From: JACPDH01 sp041671505
GTDB lineage: Bacteria > Acidobacteriota > Thermoanaerobaculia > Gp7-AA8
Assembly: GCA_041671505.1 (NCBI GenBank)
Contig: JBAZBK010000010.1
Coordinates: 1-64,000 of the forward strand
Direction of reading: 5' to 3'
Length of the DNA: 64,000 bases
Part shown: in pieces, positions 52,149 to 61,698 of the stretch
How the letters are laid out: each line of letters begins with the position of its first letter
Position numbering within the stretch: position 1 is the first letter of the stretch
Notes under the pieces: model-generated
Seen by the model: only the letters and a program-made list of their open reading frames with translations
Databases searched by the model: none
What the model was told of the DNA's origin: nothing
Position numbers and translations under genes: made by a program

Positions 52149-53741
52149 TTACTGCTGGATGTTGTCGACGTAGAAATCGACCGAGCCGATTTCGGCGCGC
52201 TGCCCGCCGGTGGTGCTCAACGCGGTGACCGTCAGCCGGTGCCTTCCGTCGGCGAGCTGCGTGGTGTCCATGTTGAAGCGCCAGCCGCTGCGCTGCGCGA
52301 CGAGCCCGTACGACGGATACGCGGCCTGTACGTCAGTTCGGAGGAACCCGTACTCCGCGACTCCCGCGACCACGCCGTCGATCTGGATCTCGACGGTGGC
52401 AACCTGCTGGACAGCCCAGCCGAGGAACTGCACCGTCCCCTTGACGTAGTCGTAGTTGCCCGGGAAGTCGATGTATCCGACCGGGGCGAAGGTGTTGTTG
52501 CGCATACAGCTGAAGAACACCGGGATGCCGGCAGTGCCAGGGAGCTCGGCGAACGTCTGCTCCTGGTCGCCGACGCGAACCTTCAGAACGTGCGCGCCTT
52601 CGTTGACGCCCGCCTTGTAGAGGCTGCCGACGTCCATCGCGAAGTAGTAGCCCGCACGCGGTGAATCGGGGTGCGTCGGGAAATACCTGGCCACATCGGG
52701 GCGCGGCATACCGTAGCAATCGACCAGGGCGCCGTAGGCGGTGACGAAGCGGCAGTCGTCGGTCGAGTACCAGCGCACGCCGTCGATCAGCAGCTCCGCA
52801 TAGGCGACGCGCCCCGTGTCTTCACGAGTGCCGAGGTCGAGGGCCCAGCCGCGGACCGGCGTGATGCGGTTCTCGGGAGTGAATGGCGGTGAAACCACCG
52901 GGCCGGAGTTTTCGCAGTTTCCGAAGAGGACCGCGTCGCGCTGCGGCTGGTCGAGCGAGCCGAACGGCCGGAGGTTGTTCTCGCTGTTGAAGACCTGGAT
53001 CGTGCGCCGTCCGATGACCCGGCTCAACCCGTTGCGGTCCGTCGCGCGGACGGTCATCGTGTGGATGCCGTCGATCAGGCGCGTCGAATCGACCTGCGAC
53101 AGGAAGCCGCTGTAGAGCGATGACGGAAGGTCGGGGAAAGAGTTGTGGACGTCGGGACGAGGATCGCCGTAGTTCGCTGACTGCGTGCTCAGCCCATCGA
53201 TCTGCACGTCGATGCGCGCGATGCCGTCAACGTCCGCAGCCCATCCCGAAACCGGGAACGAACCGTTGACATCGTAGACCGCGACCGAGTCGGGAGTCTC
53301 GAGGTAACCGAACGGAGGCTGGTTGATCGTATTGTCGACGACGATCGTCCGCTGCCCCACCTCGTACACCTTGTTGTCCTCGGTGAAGATGCGAACCATC
53401 ACGGTGTGCGTGCCGTTCGAGTAACGCGCCGCGGAGAACCCCGTCTGGTAGCCAGGAAGGCGATTCTGCGTCCCGCTCCAATCGGGGTTCGACTCGACGA
53501 CGTCGGTCCGCGGAATCGACAGGTTCGCCGAGTGGACGTACAGCCCGTCGACGATCAGATCAATTCTCGAAATACCGACGGGATCGACGGCCCACCCCTG
53601 AACGAGAACCATCCCTGAGACAGTCTCGTTTGGAACCGGCTTCTCGAGGAAAGCGATGAATTCCGTCTGGGCCGACACCGAAGACACAAGGCTCATGACC
53701 AAGAGCCCGAGGACCAGCCCGCGGGTAACCATTCTCCACAT
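52149..53741 (-). CDS. Exported protein with repeated GWAxD Ig-like modules
   Basis: The 530-residue product has a signal peptide (MVTRGLVLGLLVMSLVSSVSAQ). Four Ig-like modules follow, each with a GWA(V/A/L)D-type motif and a terminal IDG: GWAVDPVGISRIDLIVDG, GWAADVDGIARIDVQIDG, GWALDLG...AELLIDG and GWAVQQVATVEIQIDG. Modules are about 115-125 residues and also share an (A/S)ARY or TGFSA-like segment and ADGRHRLTVT-type strand. It is probably a cell-surface or secreted adhesion or matrix protein. ATG 53741 has GGAGG eight bases upstream. A bidirectional terminator follows its stop. Confidence 0.8.
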   Translation of the reverse strand: MWRMVTRGLVLGLLVMSLVSSVSAQTEFIAFLEKPVPNETVSGMVLVQGWAVDPVGISRIDLIVDGLYVHSANLSIPRTDVVESNPDWSGTQNRLPGYQTGFSAARYSNGTHTVMVRIFTEDNKVYEVGQRTIVVDNTINQPPFGYLETPDSVAVYDVNGSFPVSGWAADVDGIARIDVQIDGLSTQSANYGDPRPDVHNSFPDLPSSLYSGFLSQVDSTRLIDGIHTMTVRATDRNGLSRVIGRRTIQVFNSENNLRPFGSLDQPQRDAVLFGNCENSGPVVSPPFTPENRITPVRGWALDLGTREDTGRVAYAELLIDGVRWYSTDDCRFVTAYGALVDCYGMPRPDVARYFPTHPDSPRAGYYFAMDVGSLYKAGVNEGAHVLKVRVGDQEQTFAELPGTAGIPVFFSCMRNNTFAPVGYIDFPGNYDYVKGTVQFLGWAVQQVATVEIQIDGVVAGVAEYGFLRTDVQAAYPSYGLVAQRSGWRFNMDTTQLADGRHRLTVTALSTTGGQRAEIGSVDFYVDNIQQ

Positions 53742-53869
53742 AACCCACACCTCCAACCCAGCTATAGACGGTCGCGCGGAATTTGACTCGTCAACGATAC
53801 TCTCCCGCGCGCCCCAGAGTCAAATCAGTGAGTTATCAGCCCCTTCCGGAGCTGAACCCGACTTGTCCT

Positions 53870-54853
53870 ATGCGGCGGAGTTTATACTACGCCGCTGTGG
53901 CACATCAATCGACGCTCACGCTCGACGACGTTCTGGCCGCCCGCGAGCGAATCGCTCCGTGGATCTCGCGAACGCCCCTTCTGAGCTCCCGCACGCTCTC
54001 GGAGATCGCCGGCATCGAGGTGCGCCTCAAGTGCGAAAACCTGCAGCGCGCCGGCGCCTTCAAGATCCGCGGCGCGATGAACGCGTTGCTCGGGATCGAT
54101 CCCGAGTCGCGCAAGCGTGGCGTGGTTGCCTTCTCCTCCGGAAACCATGCCCAGGGCGTGGCCCTCGCGGCGAAGCTCCTCGGCATGCCTGCGACCATCG
54201 TCATGCCCGAAAACTCCGTGAGGGCCAAGGTCGAAGCGACGCTCGGCTACGGCGCGCGCGTCGTGCAGGCGGGAGTGACTTCTGCGACGCGCGACGCGGT
54301 CGCGCGCTCGATCGCCGACGAGACCGGCGCGACCGTCGTCCCACCGTTCGACGACCCGCGGATCATCGCGGGCGCGGGCACCGTCGGCCTCGAGATCGCC
54401 GAGGAGTGGCCGGAGGTCGGATCGATCCTCGTTCCGCTCGGCGGCGGCGGGCTCCTGGCCGGCGTCAGCCTCGCCGCGACCTCGATGCTTCCCGGCGTCG
54501 ACGTCTACGGCATCGAGCCGGAGGCGGGCAACGACGGCCAGCAGTCGTTCCGCAAGGGCGAGATCGTCGAGATCGCGCCGCCCGCGACGATCGCCGACGG
54601 AGCGCGGACGCTCGCGATCGGCAGGGAAAACTTCGCGATCATCCGCGAGAGGGTGCGCGACATCGCGACGATCGACGATGCCCGCCTTCTCCACTGGACC
54701 CGGTTTGCGATCAACCGGACGAAGCTGCTCATCGAGCCGACCGGCGCGCTCGGCCTCGCAGCGCTCCTCGAGGGGCGCGTTAGGCCGAGCGGCCCCGTCG
54801 CGGTCGTCATCTCCGGCGGCAATGCCGACTGGTCGGTGCTTTGCGGAAGCTGA
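53870..54853 (+). CDS. PLP-dependent threonine/serine dehydratase-like enzyme
   Basis: This 327-residue fold-type II PLP enzyme deaminates threonine or serine, or racemises serine. The PLP lysine is in AGAFKIRGAMNAL (about 55), the phosphate-binding loop is GGGGLLAG, and SSGNHAQGVALAAKLLG is the substrate loop. There is no C-terminal ACT domain, so it is the catabolic rather than the isoleucine-feedback form. The start is uncertain: ATG 53870, or GTG 53897, which fits the family N-terminus better and lies just after a TATACT box, possibly leaderless. rarA follows seven bases after the stop. Confidence 0.88.
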   Translation: MRRSLYYAAVAHQSTLTLDDVLAARERIAPWISRTPLLSSRTLSEIAGIEVRLKCENLQRAGAFKIRGAMNALLGIDPESRKRGVVAFSSGNHAQGVALAAKLLGMPATIVMPENSVRAKVEATLGYGARVVQAGVTSATRDAVARSIADETGATVVPPFDDPRIIAGAGTVGLEIAEEWPEVGSILVPLGGGGLLAGVSLAATSMLPGVDVYGIEPEAGNDGQQSFRKGEIVEIAPPATIADGARTLAIGRENFAIIRERVRDIATIDDARLLHWTRFAINRTKLLIEPTGALGLAALLEGRVRPSGPVAVVISGGNADWSVLCGS

Positions 54854-54860
54854 GGCGCCG

Positions 54861-56198
54861 GTGACGCTCTTCGACGACTGGCCACCGCGACAGGCAGGCG
54901 CACCGGGGGCGCAATCTCCGCTCCCCGAGAGGATGCGCCCCCGCACGCTCGACGACCTCGTCGGGCTCGGCGAGCTTCTCGCTCCCGGAAAGTTCCTCCG
55001 CACGGCCATCGAGCGCGACCGCGTCCCCTCGCTCATCTTCTGGGGACCTCCCGGCTCGGGAAAGACCACGCTCGCGAAGATCATCGCGTCGACGACCGCC
55101 TCCACGTTCGTCACCTTCTCGGCGACCAGCTCGGGAATCAAGGAGGTGAAGGCGATCATGGAGGAGTCGCGGCGCGCCCGTGAGTCGCGCGGCGTCCGCA
55201 CGATCGTCTTCATCGACGAGATCCACCGGTTCAACAAGGCGCAGCAGGACGCGTTCCTCCCCTACGTCGAGCATGGCGACATCGTTCTGATCGGCGCGAC
55301 GACGGAGAACCCGTCGTTCGAAGTCAACTCGGCACTCCTGTCGCGCTGCAAGGTGATCGTCATCCCCGGGCTGGAGCACGACGACATCAGGGCGATCCTC
55401 GACCGCGCGCTCGACGACGAGATCGTGAAGTCGCGGCGGGTCACGCTCTCGGGCGACGCCCTCGACTTCATCGCGTCGATCTCGGGAGGCGACGGGCGCC
55501 AGGCGCTCAACAGCCTGCAACTCGTGGTCGAGACGGCCGACTCCGACGCAGCGCCCCTCTCCCGCGAAGACGTCCGCACGATCCTCCACCGCCGCTCGCT
55601 CGCGCACGACAAGTCGGGCGAGTCGCACTACAACCTCATCTCGGCGCTTCACAAGTCGATGCGCAACGGCGACGCCGACGCATCGATCTACTGGCTCGTG
55701 CGGATGCTCGAGGGAGGCGAAGACCCTCTCTTCGTCGCACGCCGGATCGTCCGCGCCGCCGTGGAGGACGTCGGCCTCGCCGACCCGGGCGCGCTGCGGC
55801 TCGCTCTGGGGGCGAAGGAGACGGTCGAATTCCTCGGGATGCCCGAAGCGGGGATCGCGCTCGCCGAAGCGGCGGTCTACATCGCGCAGGCGCCGAAGTC
55901 GAACGCGATCTACGTCGCCTACGGAGAGGCGAAGCGCGACGTGCACGAGGGAGACGACCCCGGAGTCCCTCTCCACCTGCGCAACGCGCCGACCTCGCTG
56001 ATGAAGGACATCGGCTACGGCGACGGTTACAGCTACGCGCATGATTTCGCCGAGCAGACGGCGCCGATGGACTGCCTTCCCGAGAGCCTCGCGGGGCGCC
56101 GCTACTACCGTCCGAAGGAATCGGGGCTCGAGCGGCAGATTCGCGACCGTCTGGAGGCGCTCCGGGCCGCCCGCGAGGAAATGCGGAAGCGGCGTTAG
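54861..56198 (+). CDS. rarA: Replication-associated recombination protein A (AAA ATPase)
   Basis: This 445-residue AAA+ clamp-loader-like ATPase acts at stalled replication forks. It has Walker A FWGPPGSGKTTLAKI (about 60), Walker B FIDEIHRFN (about 115), sensor ATTENPSFEVN and the C-terminal MgsA domain (about 260-420). The start is GTG 54861, with TGAGG upstream; the dehydratase stop is seven bases before, so they share a transcript. The stop codon TAG lies within a GTTAGGC word. It also lies just upstream of an iterated palindrome. Confidence 0.93.
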   Translation: MTLFDDWPPRQAGAPGAQSPLPERMRPRTLDDLVGLGELLAPGKFLRTAIERDRVPSLIFWGPPGSGKTTLAKIIASTTASTFVTFSATSSGIKEVKAIMEESRRARESRGVRTIVFIDEIHRFNKAQQDAFLPYVEHGDIVLIGATTENPSFEVNSALLSRCKVIVIPGLEHDDIRAILDRALDDEIVKSRRVTLSGDALDFIASISGGDGRQALNSLQLVVETADSDAAPLSREDVRTILHRRSLAHDKSGESHYNLISALHKSMRNGDADASIYWLVRMLEGGEDPLFVARRIVRAAVEDVGLADPGALRLALGAKETVEFLGMPEAGIALAEAAVYIAQAPKSNAIYVAYGEAKRDVHEGDDPGVPLHLRNAPTSLMKDIGYGDGYSYAHDFAEQTAPMDCLPESLAGRRYYRPKESGLERQIRDRLEALRAAREEMRKRR

Positions 56199-56207
56199 GC
56201 TCGACCT

Positions 56208-56290
56208 GGAGGAAGGGAGAAAAGAACAAGGAGAAAGAAACCAGTCGCCGTGGCTCCCTGTTTCTTCTCTCCTGTGTCTTCGTCGCTTTC
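56208..56290. repeat. Weakly iterated inverted repeat between convergent genes
   Basis: The left arm (56208-56242) is purine-rich, with GGAGGAA GGGAGAA AAGAACA AGGAGAA AGAAACC words. The right arm (56261-56290) is pyrimidine-rich and roughly complementary (GTTTCTTCTCTCCTGTGTCTTC). The loop is about 18 bases. A further single run TGGCCTC TGGCCGC TGGCCC at 56324-56343 has the same period. It lies between rarA and the thioesterase gene. Confidence 0.6.
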
Positions 56291-56345
56291 TGCTGCCGGC
56301 CCAGCCGCGCGACTCCGCCTGCTATGGCCTCTGGCCGCTGGCCCG

Positions 56346-56738
56346 CTACTGGCGCCGCGGGATCGGGAGCGGCCTGCGGTCGGTACCGACGTTCACATAG
56401 ACGACCTGCGCCTCGGTGACGGTGGTCTCCGGCCCGTCCATGCTCGGGCGATGCGCCTTGACGACGACCTTCACTGTGATCGAGGTCGTCCCGATTCGCA
56501 TCGTCTCCGCCCAGAAGCTGACGAGGTCGCCGACCTGAACCGGTTCATGGAAGACGACCTTGTCCATCGTGACGGTCACCATGAGGACGCAGCCCTGGCG
56601 ACGTGCCTCGATCGCTCCCGCCTGATCGATGTAGGAAAGGATGACGCCGCCGAAGATCGTGCCGTGCGCGTTGGTGTCGCGCGGCATCATCAGCACGCGG
56701 ATCGCCGGCTCGTTCCACGGCGGCAGGATCTCGCTCAT
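56346..56738 (-). CDS. Hotdog-fold acyl-CoA thioesterase
   Basis: This 130-residue protein has the hotdog pattern of the YciA/Acot12-type thioesterases: MMPRDTNAHGTIFGGVILSYIDQAG (about 17-41) includes the catalytic-site Asn/Gly region. It hydrolyses acyl-CoA to free acid and CoA; the chain length is not known. GGAGGAGAGG precedes ATG 56738. It lies downstream of, and on the same strand as, the PpiD-like chaperone gene. Confidence 0.9.
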   Translation of the reverse strand: MSEILPPWNEPAIRVLMMPRDTNAHGTIFGGVILSYIDQAGAIEARRQGCVLMVTVTMDKVVFHEPVQVGDLVSFWAETMRIGTTSITVKVVVKAHRPSMDGPETTVTEAQVVYVNVGTDRRPLPIPRRQ

Positions 56739-56759
56739 CGCCTCTCCTCCTGAAACGGC

Positions 56760-56787
56760 GCGGGGCGCACGTCGCCGCGCGCCCCGC
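56760..56787 (-). terminator. Hairpin after the PpiD-like gene
   Basis: A 9-bp stem (GCGGGGCGC/GCGCCCCGC) with a 10-base loop lies about 28 bases past the stop of the chaperone gene and before the thioesterase start. No T-run follows, so it may only attenuate or stabilise. Confidence 0.55.
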
Positions 56788-56814
56788 AACCCGACTCGCT
56801 GATTCTCAGCCCGT

Positions 56815-58761
56815 TCAGACGCCCGCGCGGGTCGTGCCGAGGAGCTGCTCGTTGGTGACGATCTTCGCCGACTTGCGCAGCTTCTCGAGCAGCGAGGTCT
56901 GCATGCGGCGAGCCTCGCTGCTGCGGAGGCTCTGCATGAACCTCTCCTTCTCGGTCTGCCAGACGGCGGGATCGAACTGCTTCTTCTCGACGATGCGGGC
57001 GATCACCGCCCCCTGCTCGACGGCGACGGGGCCGACGGTCTGTCCCGACGCGCCGGCAAAGACCGCGTCGACGAGCGGAGCGACGTCGCCTGCAAGCTTC
57101 TGCACGGCACCGCCGCGGGTCACGTTCGATTCCTCGACGGTGAGGCCGAGCTTCTTGGCGACCGCTTCGAGCGGCTCGTTGCCGGCCGCCGTCCGGAGCT
57201 CCGCCGCCGCGTTGGCGGCAGCTTTCGCCTTGCGCGCCTCGGCCTCGACTCGATCCTTCACGTCGGCGAGCTCGGAGATCCCGGCCGGCCGGCTCGAATC
57301 GAACCACGCCACGATCGGACCGCGATCGGTGTCGATGATCTCGCTGATCTCGCCCGGCTTCGCGGCGAAGGCCCAGTCCGCCAGGCCGGCGACGCGGCCG
57401 AGGCCGAAGATCGATCCGCTCTTCTCGAACCACTGCGTGTCGTTGATCGCGACGTTAGGGCTGGCCTCGGCGATGGCGCGGAGGGCCGCCTCGTCCTTCG
57501 GCTTGTCCTTGTCCATCTTCGTGCGCGCGAGCGCGATGGCGTCGCGCGCCATCGTCCGCGAGCGCTCGTCGGTATAGCGGCCGACGAGCTCGCCTTTCAC
57601 TTCCTCGAACGGACGGTATCCCTCGGCGCGCTTCTCGCTGACGCGAAGGATGTGGTAGCCGAACTGCGTCTTCACCGGGTCGCTGATCTCGCCGATCTTG
57701 AGCGAGAACGCGGCGTTCTCGAATTCCGGCACCATGCGGCCGCGCTCGAAGAAGCCGACGTCGCCGCCGCGCGTCTTCGAGCCGGGGTCCTCGGAGTTCT
57801 CCGCGGCGAGCTTGGCGAAATCGGCGCCGGCGCGCAGCTGGGCGACGAGGGACGCGGCCTTCGCCTTCGCGGCGGCATCGACCGCCGGGGCTGCGTTAGG
57901 CGCGACGGGAATCAGGATGTGAGCCGCGCGAACCGACTCACGGCTCTTGAAGCTCTCCTTGTTGAGGTCGTAGTACGCCTTCAGGTCGGCGTCGCCGGGA
58001 GTGACCTTGGCCCGCAGCTGGGCGAGGTCGGCGATCAGGTAGCGGACGCGGCGCTGCTCGCCGTGCGCGTACTTGTTCACGTTCGCCTTGTACTGGGCCT
58101 CGATCTCCGCCGGGGTGACCTGCAAGTTCACGGCGGCACGCTCGCTCGGGAAGAGGACGTACTGGATCTTCGCCGTCTCGCTGCGCTGGCGGTACTCCGC
58201 CTCCGCCGCGGCGGGCGAGAGCGCGACAGAGCTCATCAGCGCACTCTGCATCTTGCGGAGCGTGAGGTCGCGCTTGAGCTCGCGCTCGAAGTCGCTCACC
58301 GACGCGTAGCCCTGGCCGAGGATGTAGGTCTTGTAGAGGTCCGCGCCGACGAACTTGCCGTCGGGGCTCAGCACCGGGATCTCGAGGATCGCCTTGCGGA
58401 CTTCTTCGTCGGTCGCCTCGAGGTTCAGCCGCTGCGCCTCCTCCTGGAGGAGCGCCTGATCGACGAGCTGCGCGATCACCTGCTTCTCGAGACCCATCGT
58501 CTCGCGCATCTGCGGCGTGATCTTCTGCCCGTACATCTGCTCGAAGCGCTGCTCCGAGTAGAAGAGTGCGCGACGGTATTCATCGAACGAGATCGTAGCG
58601 CCGTTCACGCGAGCCGCGGCGGCGCCGAGATCGTTCTTGCCGGAACCGCCGGTTCGTCCCGCGCCGCCCCAGTCGACGAAGATCAGAAGAATGAAGAGGG
58701 CGACGATAAATACGAGAATCCATTTCAGATGCTGGAAGCTGTCGCGCATCACCTTAAGCAT
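56815..58761 (-). CDS. PpiD-like membrane-anchored peptidyl-prolyl isomerase
   Basis: The 648-residue protein has one N-terminal membrane helix (about 15-32, WILVFIVALFILLIFVDW) and a periplasmic part. A SurA-N-like domain (about 45-210) leads to a parvulin domain (about 270-370, RAAHILI; DFAKLAAENSEDPGSKTRGGDVGFFERGRMVPEFENAAF). A second, degenerate parvulin-like part follows (about 400-600). PpiD helps nascent outer-membrane and secreted proteins fold near SecYEG. ATG 58761 has GAGGTG eight bases upstream; the in-frame TTG 58767 is less likely. Confidence 0.9.
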   Translation of the reverse strand: MLKVMRDSFQHLKWILVFIVALFILLIFVDWGGAGRTGGSGKNDLGAAAARVNGATISFDEYRRALFYSEQRFEQMYGQKITPQMRETMGLEKQVIAQLVDQALLQEEAQRLNLEATDEEVRKAILEIPVLSPDGKFVGADLYKTYILGQGYASVSDFERELKRDLTLRKMQSALMSSVALSPAAAEAEYRQRSETAKIQYVLFPSERAAVNLQVTPAEIEAQYKANVNKYAHGEQRRVRYLIADLAQLRAKVTPGDADLKAYYDLNKESFKSRESVRAAHILIPVAPNAAPAVDAAAKAKAASLVAQLRAGADFAKLAAENSEDPGSKTRGGDVGFFERGRMVPEFENAAFSLKIGEISDPVKTQFGYHILRVSEKRAEGYRPFEEVKGELVGRYTDERSRTMARDAIALARTKMDKDKPKDEAALRAIAEASPNVAINDTQWFEKSGSIFGLGRVAGLADWAFAAKPGEISEIIDTDRGPIVAWFDSSRPAGISELADVKDRVEAEARKAKAAANAAAELRTAAGNEPLEAVAKKLGLTVEESNVTRGGAVQKLAGDVAPLVDAVFAGASGQTVGPVAVEQGAVIARIVEKKQFDPAVWQTEKERFMQSLRSSEARRMQTSLLEKLRKSAKIVTNEQLLGTTRAGV

Positions 58762-59016
58762 GGGCAAGACACCTCATTGAGTCCGGAGTTTGGGGACGTA
58801 GCGGAACGACAGCGGCGCGCCTCGTCGGCGCATGCCGATCCGGCGCGGCCCGGAATGACGCCGACCGCACCCTCCCGCGGAAAGCGCTGAAGTGTAACCA
58901 TTTCCCCGGCACCCTGCAATCCCGCAGCCGCAATTCCTGTCCGCGGCCACGTATGCTATAAGGACGATTCGGCCGAGCCACCCCGCTTCGGGTAAGATTC
59001 GGTACGTCAACGGATT
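58762..59016. promoter_or_regulatory. Divergent promoter region
   Basis: This 255-bp spacer lies between the PpiD-like gene and the FecR-domain gene. The plus strand has TATGCTATAAGG (58952-58963), a plausible -10 (TATAAG-like) for the FecR-domain gene. I see no repeat and no credible ORF. The stretch 58790-58870 is GC-rich without clear structure. Confidence 0.45.
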
Positions 59017-60459
59017 ATGAGCGCGCGAAAAAGGGCCCAATCGGGCGCCGATATCGATTGGTATCTCATCTCGATCGACCGGCTGAAACAGCTGATCGCT
59101 CTGATTGTCGTCGTGCTCCTCGCCGTGGCCGGTTTCCTCTACTACCGGAGCCTGCAAACACCGAACCAGAAGGCGCAGAACGCGATCGAGGCTGCGGACG
59201 CCTCGCTCAACGAGCTCGCCACGCGCAAGGATTTCTCCAAGTTCAGAAACGACTTCGACCGCGCAAAGGCGAGGGTCGACCAGGCGAAGAAGCTGCTCGC
59301 GAAGGGGAATCCGGAAGAAGCGGAAGCCGCCGCGATCGAAGCCCAGGCGATCACCCGCACCGCGCTGGCCGGAATCGGCGAGCGTGAGTCCGACGCGCAG
59401 TTCCTCACCGTCGAGGGTCAGGTCGAGTTCCAGAAAGGCGGATCGGGCGACTGGAAGAAAGCCGACCGCAACACGCCCCTCTTCAATGGGGACTGGGTCA
59501 AGACCGGCTCGGGAGCGTCGGCGGAGCTCTTCTTCTCCAACGGCTCGATCTACACGGTCGGCGCGAACGCCCTGCTCGAGGTCTACGCCGCGGTCAACCC
59601 GACGACGAACAGGAAGGACAACGCGGTCCAGATGCGCGTTGGTCGCCTCGAGATCAACACGACCGACGAAGTCGGCACAGTCCGGACCCCCGGCACGCAG
59701 GTCATCGTCGACGCGGAATCGACCGCGCAGGTCGACGTCAACGCCCAGGAGAAGCAGACCCGCGTCGTGGCTCTCAAGGGTGCCACGGCGGTCAGCTCCG
59801 CCAAGGGCGGCACGGGAGTTTCTCTCGCCAAGGGCGAACAGCTCTCCGCGACGGATCAGGGCGAGCTCGGAGCCAAGAGCAACTACCTGCTGCCTCCCGC
59901 CCTGCTGATCCCGAACGACAACCAGGTCTTCCAGGGTTCGCCGAGCATGACGGTGGAATTCAACTGGGCTCCGAGGCCCGAGTCGCGCGGATATCAGCTC
60001 CAGGTCTCGCGCTCGCGCCTATTCTCCGCGCTCGAGATCGACGCGAAGCGGGTCGACACGCGGGCCAGAGTCAAGGTGACGTCGGAGGGAAGCTTCTACT
60101 GGCGCGTCGCATCGATCGACGAAGCGGGCAAGCCGGGCCCGCCGTCGCAGTTCCGGCGCTTCCGCGTGACCGGATTCGGAACGAACGCAACGCCGACGGG
60201 ATCGGGTGACACGACGCCGCCGACGCTCACGATCGAAAAACCGCAGTCGCTCGGCGGCCCGCTCTACCTGATCAAAGGGAAGGCCGAGGCAGGTGCGACC
60301 GTTTTCGTCGACGACCTGGAGATCAGCGTCGATTCCGACGGCTCGTTCCAGAAGCTCGTCAGTTTTACGAAGGTCGGGCTCAACACCGTGGTCGTGCGCG
60401 CCGTCGATCCGGCGGCAAACCAGTCGTTGCAGCGTGTGAACATATACGTCGAAGAGTAG
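59017..60459 (+). CDS. Membrane-anchored FecR-domain protein
   Basis: This 480-residue protein has a cytoplasmic start, one membrane helix (about 24-44, LIALIVVVLLAVAGFLYYRS), a coiled-coil stretch (about 50-120), and a FecR domain (about 130-245, WVKTGSGASAELFFSNGSIYTVGANALLEVY). The C-terminal half holds a fibronectin- or Ig-like module (FNWAPRPESRGYQLQVSR) and a terminal TLTIEKPQSLGG..VVRAVDPAAN module. FecR domains sense periplasmic signals and, in many bacteria, LysM or Ig relatives bind the wall. It precedes mreB and may have an envelope role. A hairpin follows its stop. Confidence 0.83.
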   Translation: MSARKRAQSGADIDWYLISIDRLKQLIALIVVVLLAVAGFLYYRSLQTPNQKAQNAIEAADASLNELATRKDFSKFRNDFDRAKARVDQAKKLLAKGNPEEAEAAAIEAQAITRTALAGIGERESDAQFLTVEGQVEFQKGGSGDWKKADRNTPLFNGDWVKTGSGASAELFFSNGSIYTVGANALLEVYAAVNPTTNRKDNAVQMRVGRLEINTTDEVGTVRTPGTQVIVDAESTAQVDVNAQEKQTRVVALKGATAVSSAKGGTGVSLAKGEQLSATDQGELGAKSNYLLPPALLIPNDNQVFQGSPSMTVEFNWAPRPESRGYQLQVSRSRLFSALEIDAKRVDTRARVKVTSEGSFYWRVASIDEAGKPGPPSQFRRFRVTGFGTNATPTGSGDTTPPTLTIEKPQSLGGPLYLIKGKAEAGATVFVDDLEISVDSDGSFQKLVSFTKVGLNTVVVRAVDPAANQSLQRVNIYVEE

Positions 60460-60461
60460 CC

Positions 60462-60493
60462 CCGGACGGACCGTGTGGTGCGGCGCCGTCCGG
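60462..60493 (+). terminator. Hairpin after the FecR-domain gene
   Basis: CCGGACGG (60462-60469) pairs with CCGTCCGG (60486-60493) over 8 bp with a 16-base loop. A weak pyrimidine stretch (ACTTTCC) follows. It separates the FecR-domain gene from the mre cluster. Confidence 0.6.
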
Positions 60494-60650
60494 ACTTTCC
60501 GCCACAAATTCTGAATGCGTGGGGCAGCGGCCAGCGCCGCGTACTCCGCTGTAACCACGCCCCGCAGCAGCCGATCGAGACGCGCGGGGGCTCACGGAGC
60601 CGGAGACGAAACGCGGCAAGATCCCAAACACGGAAAGACACGACCAGACC

Positions 60651-61676
60651 ATGACGATGCGATCCCTTCTCTCGATGTTCTCGAACGATCTCGCGATCGA
60701 TCTCGGAACCGCAAACACCCTGGTTTTCGCGAGAAACCGCGGCATCATCGTTCGCGAGCCCTCGATCGTCGCCGTCAACAAGCTGACGAACCGGGTCGAG
60801 GCGGTCGGCACCGAAGCGAAGGAGATGCTCGGTCGCACGCCCGGCAACATCGTCGCCATCCGCCCGATGAAGGACGGAGTCATCGCCGACTTCGACGTGA
60901 CCGAGAAGATGCTCGATCACTTCATCAAGAAGGCGCACGGACGCCGCTTCCTCGTCAAACCGAGGATCATCATCTCCGTTCCATCCGAGATCACGCAGGT
61001 CGAAAAACGCGCGGTCAAAGACAGCGCGCTCCGCGCCGGCGCCACCGAGGTCTACCTGATCGAACAGGCGATGGCTGCCGCGATCGGCGCCGGCCTGCCG
61101 ATCACCGATCCGACCGGCAACATGATCGTGGACATCGGGGGGGGCACGACCGACGTCGCGGTCATCTCGCTCGCCGGTATCGTCTACTCGCGCTCGGTGC
61201 GCGTCGCCGGCAACGAGATGGACGACGCGATCATTCAGTACATCAAGCGCAAATACAACCTCCTGATCGGCGAGCGCACCGCCGAGCAGATCAAGACCGC
61301 GATCGGCTCCGCCTTCCCTCTCGACGAGGAGATGACGATGGAGATCAAGGGTCGCGACCTCGTCGAGGGAGTTCCGAAGACGCTCGTCGTCTCCGACGAG
61401 GAGATCCGCGAAGCGCTCAGCGAGACCGTCGCCACGATCGTCGAGGCCGTGCGCGTCGCGCTCGAGCGCACCCCGCCCGAGCTCTCTGCCGACATCATGG
61501 ACAAGGGAATCATCATCGCCGGTGGCGGCTCGATGCTGAAGAATCTCGACAAGCGGCTCCGCGAGGAGACCGGTCTCCCCGTCTCGCTTGCCGAAGATCC
61601 CCTGGCGTGCGTCGCCCTTGGCACCGGCAAGATGCTCACCGATTTCAGCCTCCTGCGGAAGATCTCGATCGACTGA
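60651..61676 (+). CDS. mreB: Rod shape-determining protein MreB
   Basis: This 341-residue actin-like ATPase forms filaments under the inner membrane and directs lateral wall synthesis in rods. It has the phosphate-1 motif DLGTANTLVF (about 15), phosphate-2 DIGGGTTDVAVISL (about 160) and the adenosine motif IIAGGGSMLKNLDKRL (about 288). The N-terminal MRSLLSMFSNDLAI can bind membrane. It begins 191 bases after the FecR-domain gene and leads the mreB-mreC-mreD-mrdA operon, so the cell is likely a rod. Confidence 0.97.
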   Translation: MTMRSLLSMFSNDLAIDLGTANTLVFARNRGIIVREPSIVAVNKLTNRVEAVGTEAKEMLGRTPGNIVAIRPMKDGVIADFDVTEKMLDHFIKKAHGRRFLVKPRIIISVPSEITQVEKRAVKDSALRAGATEVYLIEQAMAAAIGAGLPITDPTGNMIVDIGGGTTDVAVISLAGIVYSRSVRVAGNEMDDAIIQYIKRKYNLLIGERTAEQIKTAIGSAFPLDEEMTMEIKGRDLVEGVPKTLVVSDEEIREALSETVATIVEAVRVALERTPPELSADIMDKGIIIAGGGSMLKNLDKRLREETGLPVSLAEDPLACVALGTGKMLTDFSLLRKISID

Positions 61677-61698
61677 CTCCTCGCGCCGCGAACGATAA

